From Paenibacillus sp. FSL R5-0490 (GTDB taxonomy: Bacteria; Bacillota; Bacilli; Bacillales; Cytobacillaceae), in the NCBI RefSeq assembly GCF_001956215.1, contig NZ_MRTQ01000003.1:152383-216382 (forward strand): a stretch of DNA of 64,000 nt, in the 5' to 3' direction. The notes below the pieces were generated by a model. The model was not told where the DNA came from. It made no database searches and saw only the letters and a list, made by a program, of their open reading frames with translations. The translations under genes were made by a program, and so were the position numbers. Of this stretch, positions 1-8,193 are shown in pieces; the first letter of the stretch is position 1; every line of letters starts with the position of its first letter.

Positions 1-2
1 AG

Positions 3-221
3 GCAGAATTATTTATTGTTCTGGGATCATCCCTGACTGTGACACCAGCCAATCAGTTTCCGCTGATAGCAAAACAAAACGGAGCAAAACTGGTGATTAT
101 TAATATGGAACCCACTGATTTTGACTTTTATGCTGATGAGGTGATCCATGAGCGCAAAATTGGTGAGGTTCTCAAAGAACTTGATCGTGCTTTTAAACAG
201 CGGGAGAATGAAGATTCATAA
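3..221 (+). CDS. Sir2-family NAD-dependent deacylase, C-terminal fragment
   Basis: This is the 3' end of a gene whose start lies left of the window. The readable part contains VLGSSLTVTPA, which matches the conserved G-(T/S)-S-L-x-V-x-PA segment of the sirtuin Rossmann fold. It is followed by a KLVIINMEPT strand that contacts NAD in this family. Sirtuins remove acyl groups from lysines using NAD. The gene ends at TAA and is followed about 100 bases later by tatA. The catalytic histidine and zinc cysteines are outside the window, so activity cannot be judged from here. Confidence 0.85.
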   Translation, partial: AELFIVLGSSLTVTPANQFPLIAKQNGAKLVIINMEPTDFDFYADEVIHERKIGEVLKELDRAFKQRENEDS

Positions 222-323
222 AAATAGCCCTCATACTATGATTTTTTGAGTCAATCCCCTATAATGGACAATGAACATGATTACTGCTGTTTCAAGCGAT
301 ATGATATATAAGGAGTGTTCAGC

Positions 324-497
324 ATGTTATCAAACATCGGTATTCCAGGCTTAATTCTCATCCTGGTTCTTGCTCTTATTATTTTTGGTCCTAAAAAACT
401 TCCTGAAATAGGGAGAGCATTCGGGGAGACCTTAAAAGAATTTAAGAAATCTACCCGTGATCTCACTAAAGATGATGATGATGATAAAAGAAAATAG
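324..497 (+). CDS. tatA: Sec-independent translocase subunit TatA
   Basis: This 57-residue protein has the TatA plan: a short N-terminal membrane helix (about residues 6-21), the hinge motif FGPKKLPE, an amphipathic helix ([14 protein letters not shown]) and an acidic tail ending DDDDDKRK. TatA subunits assemble with TatC to move folded, twin-arginine-tagged proteins across the cytoplasmic membrane. The ATG at 324 is preferred to the in-frame GTG at 315 because ATAAGGAG at 308-315 sits 8 bases upstream. No tatC follows, so its partner must be elsewhere. The gene stands alone before a strong terminator. Confidence 0.95.
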   Translation: MLSNIGIPGLILILVLALIIFGPKKLPEIGRAFGETLKEFKKSTRDLTKDDDDDKRK

Positions 498-510
498 CCT
501 ACTGGTTTAG

Positions 511-551
511 AACCGGCTTTGCAGACGATTAGTCTCGAAGCCGGTTTTTCT
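511..551 (+). terminator. Intrinsic terminator after tatA
   Basis: AACCGGCTT (511-519) pairs perfectly with AAGCCGGTT (538-546) and is followed by a T run. This ends tatA transcription before the trehalose promoter. Confidence 0.85.
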
Positions 552-607
552 ATTTTATGGCTTTCGAACCGAGTGAATGGGTATATAAAATGGAAAAGAA
601 AAAATAG

Positions 608-636
608 TTGACTAACATGTATATACAAGATAAAAT
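608..636 (+). promoter_or_regulatory. Sigma-A promoter of the trehalose operon
   Basis: TTGACT (608-613) and TAAAAT (631-636) are separated by exactly 17 bases. The first TreR-type operator lies inside the spacer and a CRE site begins at the -10 element, so repressor and CcpA would both block RNA polymerase. The leader to the treP start is about 130 bases. Confidence 0.75.
616..629 (+). promoter_or_regulatory. TreR-type operator 1
   Basis: CATGTATATACAAG contains the near-palindromic TGTATATACA core typical of Bacillus trehalose operators bound by the GntR-family repressor TreR. It sits between the -35 and -10 elements. An identical 14-mer occurs at 653-666, 37 bases further on. The treR gene itself is not in the window, so the binder is inferred from the controlled genes. 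Confidence 0.75.
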
Positions 637-649
637 GAAAGCGTAAACA
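635..649 (+). promoter_or_regulatory. Catabolite responsive element (CRE) 1
   Basis: ATGAAAGCGTAAACA agrees with every defined position of the consensus WTGNAANCGNWNNCW for CcpA. It overlaps the last bases of the -10 region and lies between the two TreR-type operators, so it predicts glucose repression of trehalose uptake. Confidence 0.8.
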
Positions 650-652
650 GTT

Positions 653-666
653 CATGTATATACAAG
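653..666 (+). promoter_or_regulatory. TreR-type operator 2
   Basis: This is a second exact copy of CATGTATATACAAG, located downstream of the predicted transcription start. Paired operators flanking a promoter suit cooperative or roadblock repression by TreR, relieved by trehalose-6-phosphate. Confidence 0.75.
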
Positions 667-744
667 TTTGTTTGTGTGTAATGGATAGATTTATAAAAAT
701 CGAGAACGATAAATAAGAACCTTATAACTGTTTTTTTCTTTAAT

Positions 745-759
745 ATGAAAACGGTAACA
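745..759 (+). promoter_or_regulatory. CRE 2 immediately before the treP ribosome binding site
   Basis: ATGAAAACGGTAACA also matches every defined position of WTGNAANCGNWNNCW. It ends one base before the GGAGGAGA ribosome binding region of treP, a position where bound CcpA would act as a transcription roadblock. The ATG inside this site is therefore not taken as the gene start. Confidence 0.7.
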
Positions 760-774
760 GGAGGAGAGAGTAGA

Positions 775-2178
775 ATGGCCACAAATAAAGAGTCAGCAGA
801 GCAAATCGTAGAAGCTATCGGGGGCAGGGATAATATCGCTGCGGCCACTCATTGTGTAACAAGGCTGCGTTTTGCATTAAAAGATGAAGGAAAAGTCAAT
901 AAAGAAAAGCTCGAAGATATTGATATTGTAAAAGGTTCATTTTCCACCAATGGCCAATTCCAGGTTGTGATTGGGCAAGGCCTTGTTGATAAAGTATATA
1001 AAGAAATGACAGATGCAACCGGTATTGGCGAATCGTCAAAAGAAGAGACCAAAAGTGCAGCTGCCGAAAACTTAAATCCCCTGCAGCGTGGAATTAAAAC
1101 ACTGGCTGATATTTTTATTCCAATCCTCCCGGCTATCGTAACAGCTGGTTTGCTTATGGGAATCAACAACATTATGACAGCGCCGGATATTTTCTTCGAT
1201 GATAAGTCGTTTGTTGAAGTTTATACAAACTGGGCTGATCTGGCGAGCATCATTAACCTGATTGCCAATACTGCTTTCGTATTTCTTCCAGGCCTGATTG
1301 GATGGAGTGCTGTAAACCGGTTTGGCGGCAGTCCGCTTCTTGGTATGGTGCTTGGTTTGATGCTGGTGCACCCGGATCTTTTAAATGCATGGGGCTATGG
1401 TGCAGCAGAAGAAGTGCCGAAGTGGAATTTATTTGGTCTTGAAATTGAAAAAGTAGGTTACCAGGGCCAGGTGCTGCCTGTATTATTTGCTTCATATGTT
1501 TTGGCTAAGATAGAAGTATTTCTGCGAAAAAGAATTCCTGATGCGTTTCAGCTTCTGACTGTCGCGCCAATCGCTTTGCTTATTACTGGATTTCTTTCTT
1601 TTATTGCCATCGGACCAATTACATTCACGATCGGCAGCTGGATTACAAATGGGGTTGTCGGAATCTTTGATGCTGTTCCGGCCCTTGGAGGATTGATTTA
1701 CGGAGGATTATATGCACCTCTTGTTATCACTGGCATGCATCATACATTCCTGGCAGTCGATCTTCAGCTAATCGGCAGCATTGGCGGCACGTTTTTGTGG
1801 CCGATGGTGGCACTATCCAATATTGCACAGGGTTCAGCCGCTTTTGCCATAATGCTGTTAAGCAAAGGGAACGAAAAGCTGAAAGGGCTTGCGCTCACTT
1901 CTTCAATTTCAGCGTGGCTGGGTGTAACGGAGCCTGCGATGTTTGGGGTTAATCTTCGCTTTAAGTATCCGTTCTTCGCAGCGATTATTGGGTCAGCTGC
2001 AGCAGGCATATTCATCACTATTAATGGAGTTAAGGCACCGTCAATTGGAGTAGGCGGCTTACCGGCATTCTTCTCCATCTTTGCGGAAAACTGGGGTGCT
2101 TTCTTTATCGGAATGGGAATTGCCCTAGTTGTGCCGTTTGTATTAACTATAGCTTTCTCGAAATTTAAAAAAGCTTAA
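775..2178 (+). CDS. treP: Trehalose-specific PTS permease EIIBC
   Basis: This 467-residue protein imports trehalose and phosphorylates it to trehalose-6-phosphate. The N-terminal EIIB domain (about residues 1-90) carries the phospho-acceptor cysteine in ATHCVTRLRF (Cys27). A linker leads to a multi-spanning EIIC domain from about residue 110, with the G-V-T-E-P sugar-binding motif near the C-terminus. No EIIA domain is fused, so a separate EIIA (often the glucose one) must supply phosphate. The ATG at 775 follows AGGAGGAGAG at a normal distance; the upstream ATG at 745 overlaps a CRE. It heads an operon with two GH13 enzymes. Confidence 0.93.
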   Translation: MATNKESAEQIVEAIGGRDNIAAATHCVTRLRFALKDEGKVNKEKLEDIDIVKGSFSTNGQFQVVIGQGLVDKVYKEMTDATGIGESSKEETKSAAAENLNPLQRGIKTLADIFIPILPAIVTAGLLMGINNIMTAPDIFFDDKSFVEVYTNWADLASIINLIANTAFVFLPGLIGWSAVNRFGGSPLLGMVLGLMLVHPDLLNAWGYGAAEEVPKWNLFGLEIEKVGYQGQVLPVLFASYVLAKIEVFLRKRIPDAFQLLTVAPIALLITGFLSFIAIGPITFTIGSWITNGVVGIFDAVPALGGLIYGGLYAPLVITGMHHTFLAVDLQLIGSIGGTFLWPMVALSNIAQGSAAFAIMLLSKGNEKLKGLALTSSISAWLGVTEPAMFGVNLRFKYPFFAAIIGSAAAGIFITINGVKAPSIGVGGLPAFFSIFAENWGAFFIGMGIALVVPFVLTIAFSKFKKA

Positions 2179-2189
2179 ATAAAATGATT

Positions 2190-2226
2190 GATGCCATGGA
2201 GTTCTATGATTCCATGGTATCGCCAT
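2190..2226 (+). other. Intercistronic hairpin between treP and the first GH13 gene
   Basis: GATGCCATGGA (2190-2200) pairs with TCCATGGTATC (2211-2221), one G-U pair, and is followed by GCCATTTTTAG. The T run is set back by four bases, so it may be a weak terminator or a stem that lowers expression or shapes mRNA stability between the transporter and hydrolase genes. Confidence 0.6.
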
Positions 2227-2269
2227 TTTTAGGCTTTGATCAATATTTAAATATACCGGAGGTTGCATT

Positions 2270-3946
2270 ATGAAGAAGCAATGGTGGAAAGAGAGTGTAG
2301 TTTACCAAATCTACCCTCGAAGCTTCATGGACAGCAATGGAGATGGAATAGGAGATTTACAGGGAATTATCTCTAGACTTGATTACTTGAAAGAGCTTGG
2401 AATTGATATGGTCTGGCTTTCTCCAGTTTATAAATCACCAAATGATGATAATGGTTATGATATCAGTGATTATCAGGAAATTATGCGTGAGTTTGGAACA
2501 ATGAAGGATTGGGAAGAGCTTCTTGGAGAGCTGCATACAAGAGGCATCAAACTCATTATGGATCTGGTAGTGAACCATAGTTCAGACGAGCATATCTGGT
2601 TTTCAGAAGCAAGGAAATCGAAAGATAATCCATACAGGGACTACTATATATGGCATGAAGGAAAAAATGGAAAGGAGCCAAATAACTGGGGCAGCAATTT
2701 CGGCGGGTCTGCCTGGGAGCTTGACGAAAGTACAGGAGAATATTATTTGCATTTGTTTTCAAAAAAACAGCCGGACCTCAACTGGGAGAATCCGAAACTG
2801 AGAAAAGAAATATACGACATGATGACCTGGTGGCTTGAAAAAGGGATTGACGGGTTCAGAATGGATGTAGTCAACTTTATCTCCAAAGTGGAGGGACTTC
2901 CAGATGATGAACCAAAGCCAGGAAAGAAATATGCTTCCGGAAGCAAGTATTATCGGAACGGCCCAAAAATTCATGAATACCTGCAGGAGATGAATGAAAA
3001 GGCCCTATCGAAGTATGATGTCATGACTGTCGGTGAAATGCCTGGTGTAAATCCGGAGTGGGCTCGGCAATATACAGGTGAATCACGCAATGAGTTAAAT
3101 ATGGTCTTCCAATTTGAACATGTTAGTCTTGATAACGGGCCAAATGGCAAATGGGACCTCAAACCCCTGGATCTATTTGACTTAAAAACAAATCTGACCA
3201 AATGGCAAAATGAACTGGATGAGGTTGGCTGGAACAGTCTTTACTTTAATAATCATGATCAGCCGCGCTCTGTTTCAAGATTTGGGAATGATGCAGAGTA
3301 TTGGGATAAGTCAGCAAAGATGCTGGCAACACTGCTGCATATGATGAAGGGAACTCCATATATTTATCAGGGCGAAGAAATTGGAATGACGAATGTACGT
3401 TACTCAAGCATTGATGAATACAGAGATATAGAAACACTTAACTTTTATAAAGAAGCTCTTAACGATGGCTGGACAGAGGAAAAGGCACTGAATGCCATCT
3501 ATGCAAAAGGGCGTGACAATGCAAGAACGCCAATGCAATGGGATTCTTCCAGGCACGGAGGATTTACGGAAGGAACTCCATGGATAAAAGTGAATCCTAA
3601 CTATAAAGACATTAATGTCGAAAAGGCCATGGAAAACCCTGACTCTGTTTTTCATTATTATAAAAAGCTTATTGAACTTAGAAAGAAAAATGAAATTATT
3701 ATTTACGGAAAGTATAACCTTATACTCGATCATCACCCCGAAGTGTACGCCTATACAAGAACACTGGGCAATCAGACTCTTCTCGTCATGTGCAACTTCT
3801 ATGGCGGAAACACTGAAGCAGAACTCCCTGCAGACCTTCAGGGGGAAAAATTTGAATCGCTGATTGGGAATTATAAAGATATACAAATCAGCAGAACAAT
3901 GAAACTTCGTCCATACGAAACTCAGGTGCTTCTCTTTAACAGCTAA
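2270..3946 (+). CDS. malL: Oligo-1,6-glucosidase-like alpha-glucosidase (GH13)
   Basis: This 558-residue cytoplasmic GH13 enzyme starts MKKQWWKESVVYQIYPRSF and runs collinear with Bacillus oligo-1,6-glucosidase, which has the same length. The TIM-barrel motifs are present: DLVVNHSS, GFRMDVVNF (nucleophile Asp near 199), TVGEMPG (acid/base Glu near 256) and NNHDQPR (transition-state Asp near 330). Such enzymes cleave isomaltose-type alpha-1,6 glucosides. It lies between treP and treA in one operon, with GGAGG before the ATG. A second phosphotrehalase is possible, but the sequence resembles MalL more than the neighbour at 3990 does. Confidence 0.85.
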   Translation: MKKQWWKESVVYQIYPRSFMDSNGDGIGDLQGIISRLDYLKELGIDMVWLSPVYKSPNDDNGYDISDYQEIMREFGTMKDWEELLGELHTRGIKLIMDLVVNHSSDEHIWFSEARKSKDNPYRDYYIWHEGKNGKEPNNWGSNFGGSAWELDESTGEYYLHLFSKKQPDLNWENPKLRKEIYDMMTWWLEKGIDGFRMDVVNFISKVEGLPDDEPKPGKKYASGSKYYRNGPKIHEYLQEMNEKALSKYDVMTVGEMPGVNPEWARQYTGESRNELNMVFQFEHVSLDNGPNGKWDLKPLDLFDLKTNLTKWQNELDEVGWNSLYFNNHDQPRSVSRFGNDAEYWDKSAKMLATLLHMMKGTPYIYQGEEIGMTNVRYSSIDEYRDIETLNFYKEALNDGWTEEKALNAIYAKGRDNARTPMQWDSSRHGGFTEGTPWIKVNPNYKDINVEKAMENPDSVFHYYKKLIELRKKNEIIIYGKYNLILDHHPEVYAYTRTLGNQTLLVMCNFYGGNTEAELPADLQGEKFESLIGNYKDIQISRTMKLRPYETQVLLFNS

Positions 3947-3989
3947 AAGAAAAGCATTATTCTAAAAAACTAAAACAGGGTGATTCTAA

Positions 3990-5675
3990 ATGAAACAACC
4001 GTGGTGGAAAAAAGCAGTAGTTTATCAAATTTATCCGAAAAGCTTTAACGATACGACAGGAAATGGAGTTGGAGACATTCCTGGAATTATTGCCAAGCTT
4101 GATTACTTAAAAGAATTAGGTGTGGACGTCGTCTGGCTGACACCCATTTATAAATCTCCACAGCGTGATAACGGATATGACATTAGCGACTATTTCAGCA
4201 TCCATGAGGAATATGGAACAATGGCAGACTTTGATAAGCTCCTTGAAGAAGCCCATAATCGGGACATGAAAATCATTATGGATATTGTTGTTAACCATAC
4301 TTCCACTGAACATCAATGGTTCCAGGAAGCAAAAAAATCAAAAGACAATCCATACCGAGATTTTTATGTCTGGAAAGATCCTAAGGAAGATGGAAGCGAG
4401 CCGACAAACTGGGAATCCAAATTCGGCGGAAATGCATGGCAATATGACGAAGCAACCGGCCAATACTATCTTCATCTTTTTGATGTTACACAGGCTGATC
4501 TAAATTGGGAAAATGAAGACCTTCGCCGCAAAGTGTATGACATGATGGAATTCTGGTTTGAAAAAGGTGTAGATGGCTTTAGACTTGATGTAATTAATCT
4601 GATTTCCAAAGATCAGGATTTTCCGGATGATGACGGCTCTGTACCACCGGGCGACGGCAGAAAATTCTATACCGACGGCCCTCGTGTACATGAATTTATG
4701 CATGAAATGAATGATAAAGTATTCTCAAAATACGATAGTATGACAGTTGGGGAAATGTCATCCACTACAATTGATCATTGTATAAAGTATTCCAACCCCG
4801 AGCGTGAAGAATTAAGCATGACTTTCAACTTTCATCATTTAAAAGTGGACTACCCTAATGGAGAGAAATGGGCACTCGCTGATTTTGATTTTACGGCATT
4901 AAAGCAAATTTTATCAAAATGGCAAACTGAAATGCACAAAGGGGGAGGCTGGAATGCTTTATTCTGGTGCAATCATGATCAGCCCCGTGTTGTATCAAGG
5001 TATGGTGATGACAAATACTATCATCGTGAATCTGCTAAAATGCTGGCAACAGCCATCCATATGATGCAGGGAACTCCTTATATTTATCAGGGTGAAGAGT
5101 TTGGCATGACAAATCCCGGCTTTGAGAGGATTGAAGACTACAGAGATGTAGAATCACTGAATGTTTATTCTATTCTTAAGGAAAAGGGAATGGCAGAGGA
5201 AGAAATAATTAATATTCTCAAAAGCAAATCGCGCGATAATTCCCGGACGCCTGTTCAGTGGAATAGTACTGAAAATGCCGGATTCTCCGATGGAACCCCA
5301 TGGATTCCTGTCGCATCCAATTACAGGGAAATCAACGCCGAAAACGCATTGAAGGACGAGAACTCGATTTTCTATCATTATAAAAAGCTGATCCAGCTTC
5401 GAAAGCAGTACGATATAATCACCTATGGTGACTATGAACTGATTTCTGAAGATCACCCTGATGTATTTGCTTATGTTCGGAATGGTGATAATGAAAAACT
5501 GTTGGTCGTAAATAATTTTTATGGGAAAGAAACGTCATTTACCCTTCCTGAACACATTCAAGCAGATGAATATAAAGAAGAAATCTTACTTTCCAATTAC
5601 AAGCAGTCACCTTCTGCTGCGGAGACCATCCAATTAAGGCCATATGAATCCGTTATCTATTATTTAAAGAAATAG
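3990..5675 (+). CDS. treA: Alpha,alpha-phosphotrehalase (trehalose-6-phosphate hydrolase, GH13)
   Basis: This 561-residue enzyme splits trehalose-6-phosphate into glucose and glucose-6-phosphate. It reads MKQPWWKKAVVYQIYPKSF and tracks B. subtilis TreA almost throughout, including IYKSPQRDNGYDISDY, HLFDVTQADLNWENED and the active-site segments GFRLDVINL, TVGEMSS and CNHDQPR. It starts 43 bases after the preceding GH13 gene and is clearly a diverged paralogue of it. With treP it completes trehalose catabolism. A GC-rich terminator follows. The treR repressor gene that usually follows treA in Bacillus is absent here. Confidence 0.95.
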   Translation: MKQPWWKKAVVYQIYPKSFNDTTGNGVGDIPGIIAKLDYLKELGVDVVWLTPIYKSPQRDNGYDISDYFSIHEEYGTMADFDKLLEEAHNRDMKIIMDIVVNHTSTEHQWFQEAKKSKDNPYRDFYVWKDPKEDGSEPTNWESKFGGNAWQYDEATGQYYLHLFDVTQADLNWENEDLRRKVYDMMEFWFEKGVDGFRLDVINLISKDQDFPDDDGSVPPGDGRKFYTDGPRVHEFMHEMNDKVFSKYDSMTVGEMSSTTIDHCIKYSNPEREELSMTFNFHHLKVDYPNGEKWALADFDFTALKQILSKWQTEMHKGGGWNALFWCNHDQPRVVSRYGDDKYYHRESAKMLATAIHMMQGTPYIYQGEEFGMTNPGFERIEDYRDVESLNVYSILKEKGMAEEEIINILKSKSRDNSRTPVQWNSTENAGFSDGTPWIPVASNYREINAENALKDENSIFYHYKKLIQLRKQYDIITYGDYELISEDHPDVFAYVRNGDNEKLLVVNNFYGKETSFTLPEHIQADEYKEEILLSNYKQSPSAAETIQLRPYESVIYYLKK

Positions 5676-5708
5676 AAAAAATCCTCCCGGCCTGCGGGGG
5701 GATTTTCC
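5676..5708 (+). terminator. Terminator at the end of the trehalose operon
   Basis: AAATCCTCCC pairs with GGGGGGATTT around the loop GGCCTGC (about 5679-5705) and is followed by a T-rich stretch. It also faces the convergent nucleoside transporter gene. Confidence 0.8.
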
Positions 5709-5729
5709 ATATTTTTATTTCATAGTTCA

Positions 5730-6947
5730 TTAAAACAGCATTCCGGCTATGGCGGCACTTAGCATAGATGCCAAGGCACCCGCAGCAACTGCCTTCAAAC
5801 CAAGCCGTGCAATGTCCTGCCTGCGGTTCGGGGCCAATCCGCCAAGTCCTCCCAGCAGGATGCCCAATGAGGAAATATTGGCAAATCCGCAAAGGGCGAA
5901 GCTTACGATCGCCACCGTTTTATCAGATAAAGTCGGGATATCCGGTGCAAAAGCAGAATAAGCAACAAACTCATTCAAAATTAGCTTCTGGCCAATATAA
6001 TTTCCTGCCTGTACGGCTTCTGACCATGGAACTCCTATAGCAAACGCAAGCGGAGAGAACACATATCCAAGAATGATTTCGAGCGTTAAGCCTTCCAGCC
6101 CGAATAGCCCTCCAACCCATCCAAGAAGCCCGTTAATTAAAGCAACCAAAGCAATAAAGGCCAGCAGCATTGCGCCGATATTTAAAGCGAGCTCGAGTCC
6201 GACACTTGCTCCTTTTGCAGCTGCATCAATGACATTGGCAGAATCGCTATCCACTTCCATATCAAATTCTTTAGGCTCTTCTTTATCTTCCGTTTCCGGA
6301 AGCATCACTTTGGCCAGGACCAACCCGGCAGGTGCAGCCATAAAGCTAGCTGCCAGAAGATATTCGAGAGGCACACCCAATAAGGAATAACCAATTAAAA
6401 CAGATCCTGCCACAGAAGCAAGGCCTCCGGTCATGACCGCAAACAACTCGGATTTTGTCATATCAGCGATAAATGGGCGGACCACAAGCGGAGCCTCTGT
6501 TTGCCCCACGAATATATTGGCTGCTGCAGACATGGATTCCGCTTTTCTGGTCCCGAGAAGCTTAGCCAGTCCACCGCCGAGGATCTTAATGAAAAACTGC
6601 ATAATCCTTAAGTAATAGAGGACGGAAATCAATGATGAGAAAAAGATTACAACAGGCAAAACCTGAAGTGCGAAAACGAAGGTAATGCCCGATTCATCTG
6701 TAAAAAGGCCGCCAAATAAGAAATTTATTCCCTGATTGGCGTAATTGATTATATCGTTTACCTTCATTGTGAGCCATTCCAATCCCTTTCTGCCGCCTTC
6801 CCACTTTAAAACGAGAAAGGCGAAAATCAGCTGAATGGCAAGCCCTCCCGCAACTGTTCTTACACTTATCGCCCTTCTATTGCTTGAAAGCAGGAAGGCT
6901 ATCCCTAAAACGACAATAATACCGAATATCCCCCAAATAAAATTCAT
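5730..6947 (-). CDS. Concentrative nucleoside transporter (NupC/YutK family)
   Basis: This 405-residue polytopic membrane protein belongs to the CNT family, which couples nucleoside uptake to protons or sodium. The family segments are easy to see: a Gate-type domain (VFALQVLPVVIFFSSLISVLYYL), GQTEAPLVVRPF, the ATG-like MTGGLASVAGSVL and the C-terminal NEFVAYSAF...CGFANISSLGILLGGLGGL. The ATG lies 8 bases after GAAGGGGTG. Its length is closest to YutK, but substrate preference cannot be read from sequence. It is a single-gene unit, convergent with the trehalose operon. Confidence 0.9.
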   Translation of the reverse strand: MNFIWGIFGIIVVLGIAFLLSSNRRAISVRTVAGGLAIQLIFAFLVLKWEGGRKGLEWLTMKVNDIINYANQGINFLFGGLFTDESGITFVFALQVLPVVIFFSSLISVLYYLRIMQFFIKILGGGLAKLLGTRKAESMSAAANIFVGQTEAPLVVRPFIADMTKSELFAVMTGGLASVAGSVLIGYSLLGVPLEYLLAASFMAAPAGLVLAKVMLPETEDKEEPKEFDMEVDSDSANVIDAAAKGASVGLELALNIGAMLLAFIALVALINGLLGWVGGLFGLEGLTLEIILGYVFSPLAFAIGVPWSEAVQAGNYIGQKLILNEFVAYSAFAPDIPTLSDKTVAIVSFALCGFANISSLGILLGGLGGLAPNRRQDIARLGLKAVAAGALASMLSAAIAGMLF

Positions 6948-7107
6948 GTTTACACCCCTTCACTATGTAGTAGTTTTTCCCGGCAAAAATCAGCAGCAGT
7001 AATCCTATTCCCTTGTGAAACTGCTTGTAAAGCCCAATAGTTGTATTATGTGCAAAAGGAATAAATTCATGAAAATACTATGCATGAAGTAAATAATGGG
7101 GATAAAC

Positions 7108-7148
7108 GGAAAAAGATGAGCACATGGCTCATCTTTCCGTATTTTTTT
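7108..7148 (-). terminator. Terminator overlapping the end of the YfhP-like gene
   Basis: GGAAAAAGATGAGC and GCTCATCTTTCC form a long stem around ACATG, with T tracts on both outer sides. It overlaps the last codons of the minus-strand gene and could work on both strands. Confidence 0.65.
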
Positions 7149-8004
7149 CAATATATTCGAATAAAAATGACTGGCCGTTTCTGTAAAAACGGGGATCATA
7201 GAGTCCAAGCCTTTCATCATCATCAACAAGAACGACAAATGGAGACCATTCATAAAGGGTTTTCGCTTCAGGACGCTCAGAAAACAATTTGTCCAAATCC
7301 GCAGCTTCTTTTGATTGAAGCACATACTGGGTTGTCTTTTCGGTGAAAAGAGTATCAGTGAATATGGTCACTTCATCATCTCTCTTTGTAATAACGGAAT
7401 AAGTCCATGGTATAAACTCTGCCGATAGGGCAACTTGTTCATATTTTTCATCATATTGCTTATAAATGAGGTAACCCTGAGTGCTTTGAATTACTACGTG
7501 AAGAAGCATAAATGCCCATGCCATTTTAAAATAGTAAGGGGATTTTGACTTATTCCTTTTTGTAAAGAAATAGGCTGCCCCCATTATGATCCAGAACACC
7601 AAATCAACAATTGGAATCGTACCAAAAGTAACCCTCATTGTTGAAAATGGCTCCAAATAACCTGTGCCCCATGCATTAAATAAATCGCTGGTATTATGTA
7701 TGAAAACTGCGAGCCATCCCAGCAGAAAAAGCTTCTTATCATTGACTCTAAAAAGCAGGATGGACAGCAGCAAAAACAGCAGAGCCCACACTGGAGTCAG
7801 GAAAACGGAATGGGTAATTCCCCTGTGCCACATCTGATAAAGTCCTTCTGTATCCCAGAAGCGCGAGATGACATCAATATCGGGAATTTGACTTGCCCCT
7901 ACAGCGGTAAGCAGGTACGCTCTTCTGGAGTTCTTATCCATCCTCTGTTTATCCACTGCGCCATATAGGCTCAAGCCAAATAAAGTATGAGTAATTGTGT
8001 CCAT
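7129..8004 (-). CDS. yfhP: YfhP/YdjM-like membrane-bound metal-dependent hydrolase (DUF457 type)
   Basis: This 291-residue protein starts MDTITHTLFGLSLYGAV and has the family's conserved polar residues in PDIDVISRFW and the histidines in MWHRGITHSVFLTP and VFIHNTSDLFNAWGT. These are likely metal ligands at the membrane face. Four to five hydrophobic helices make up the first 180 residues, followed by a hydrophilic C-terminal domain of about 100 residues. The family is widespread but its substrate is not established. It is divergent from prfC, and AAAGGAGG precedes the ATG. Confidence 0.8.
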   Translation of the reverse strand: MDTITHTLFGLSLYGAVDKQRMDKNSRRAYLLTAVGASQIPDIDVISRFWDTEGLYQMWHRGITHSVFLTPVWALLFLLLSILLFRVNDKKLFLLGWLAVFIHNTSDLFNAWGTGYLEPFSTMRVTFGTIPIVDLVFWIIMGAAYFFTKRNKSKSPYYFKMAWAFMLLHVVIQSTQGYLIYKQYDEKYEQVALSAEFIPWTYSVITKRDDEVTIFTDTLFTEKTTQYVLQSKEAADLDKLFSERPEAKTLYEWSPFVVLVDDDERLGLYDPRFYRNGQSFLFEYIEKNTER

Positions 8005-8193
8005 ATTTAACCTCCTTTTTTACATTTAGTTTCCCTATTATAAGCCTCAAAAAGAGTAATAAAAAGAAATATGCAATCTTAAATGCGTTGCAAACTTGAC
8101 TTGAGAGCGATAAAATTGAAGGTATTGCAATAATTAAGTGACACATTGATTGCTTGATCAACAAATTTTCATATAAGTAAGTGAGGAACTACT

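Noticed and set aside
281..655. 124-residue minus-strand frame across tatA and its terminator
   Set aside because: It crosses tatA, a terminator and a TreR-type operator and lacks a start signal.
3404..3886. 160-residue minus-strand frame within the malL-like gene
   Set aside because: Shadow of a conserved GH13 gene with no ribosome binding site or recognisable domain.
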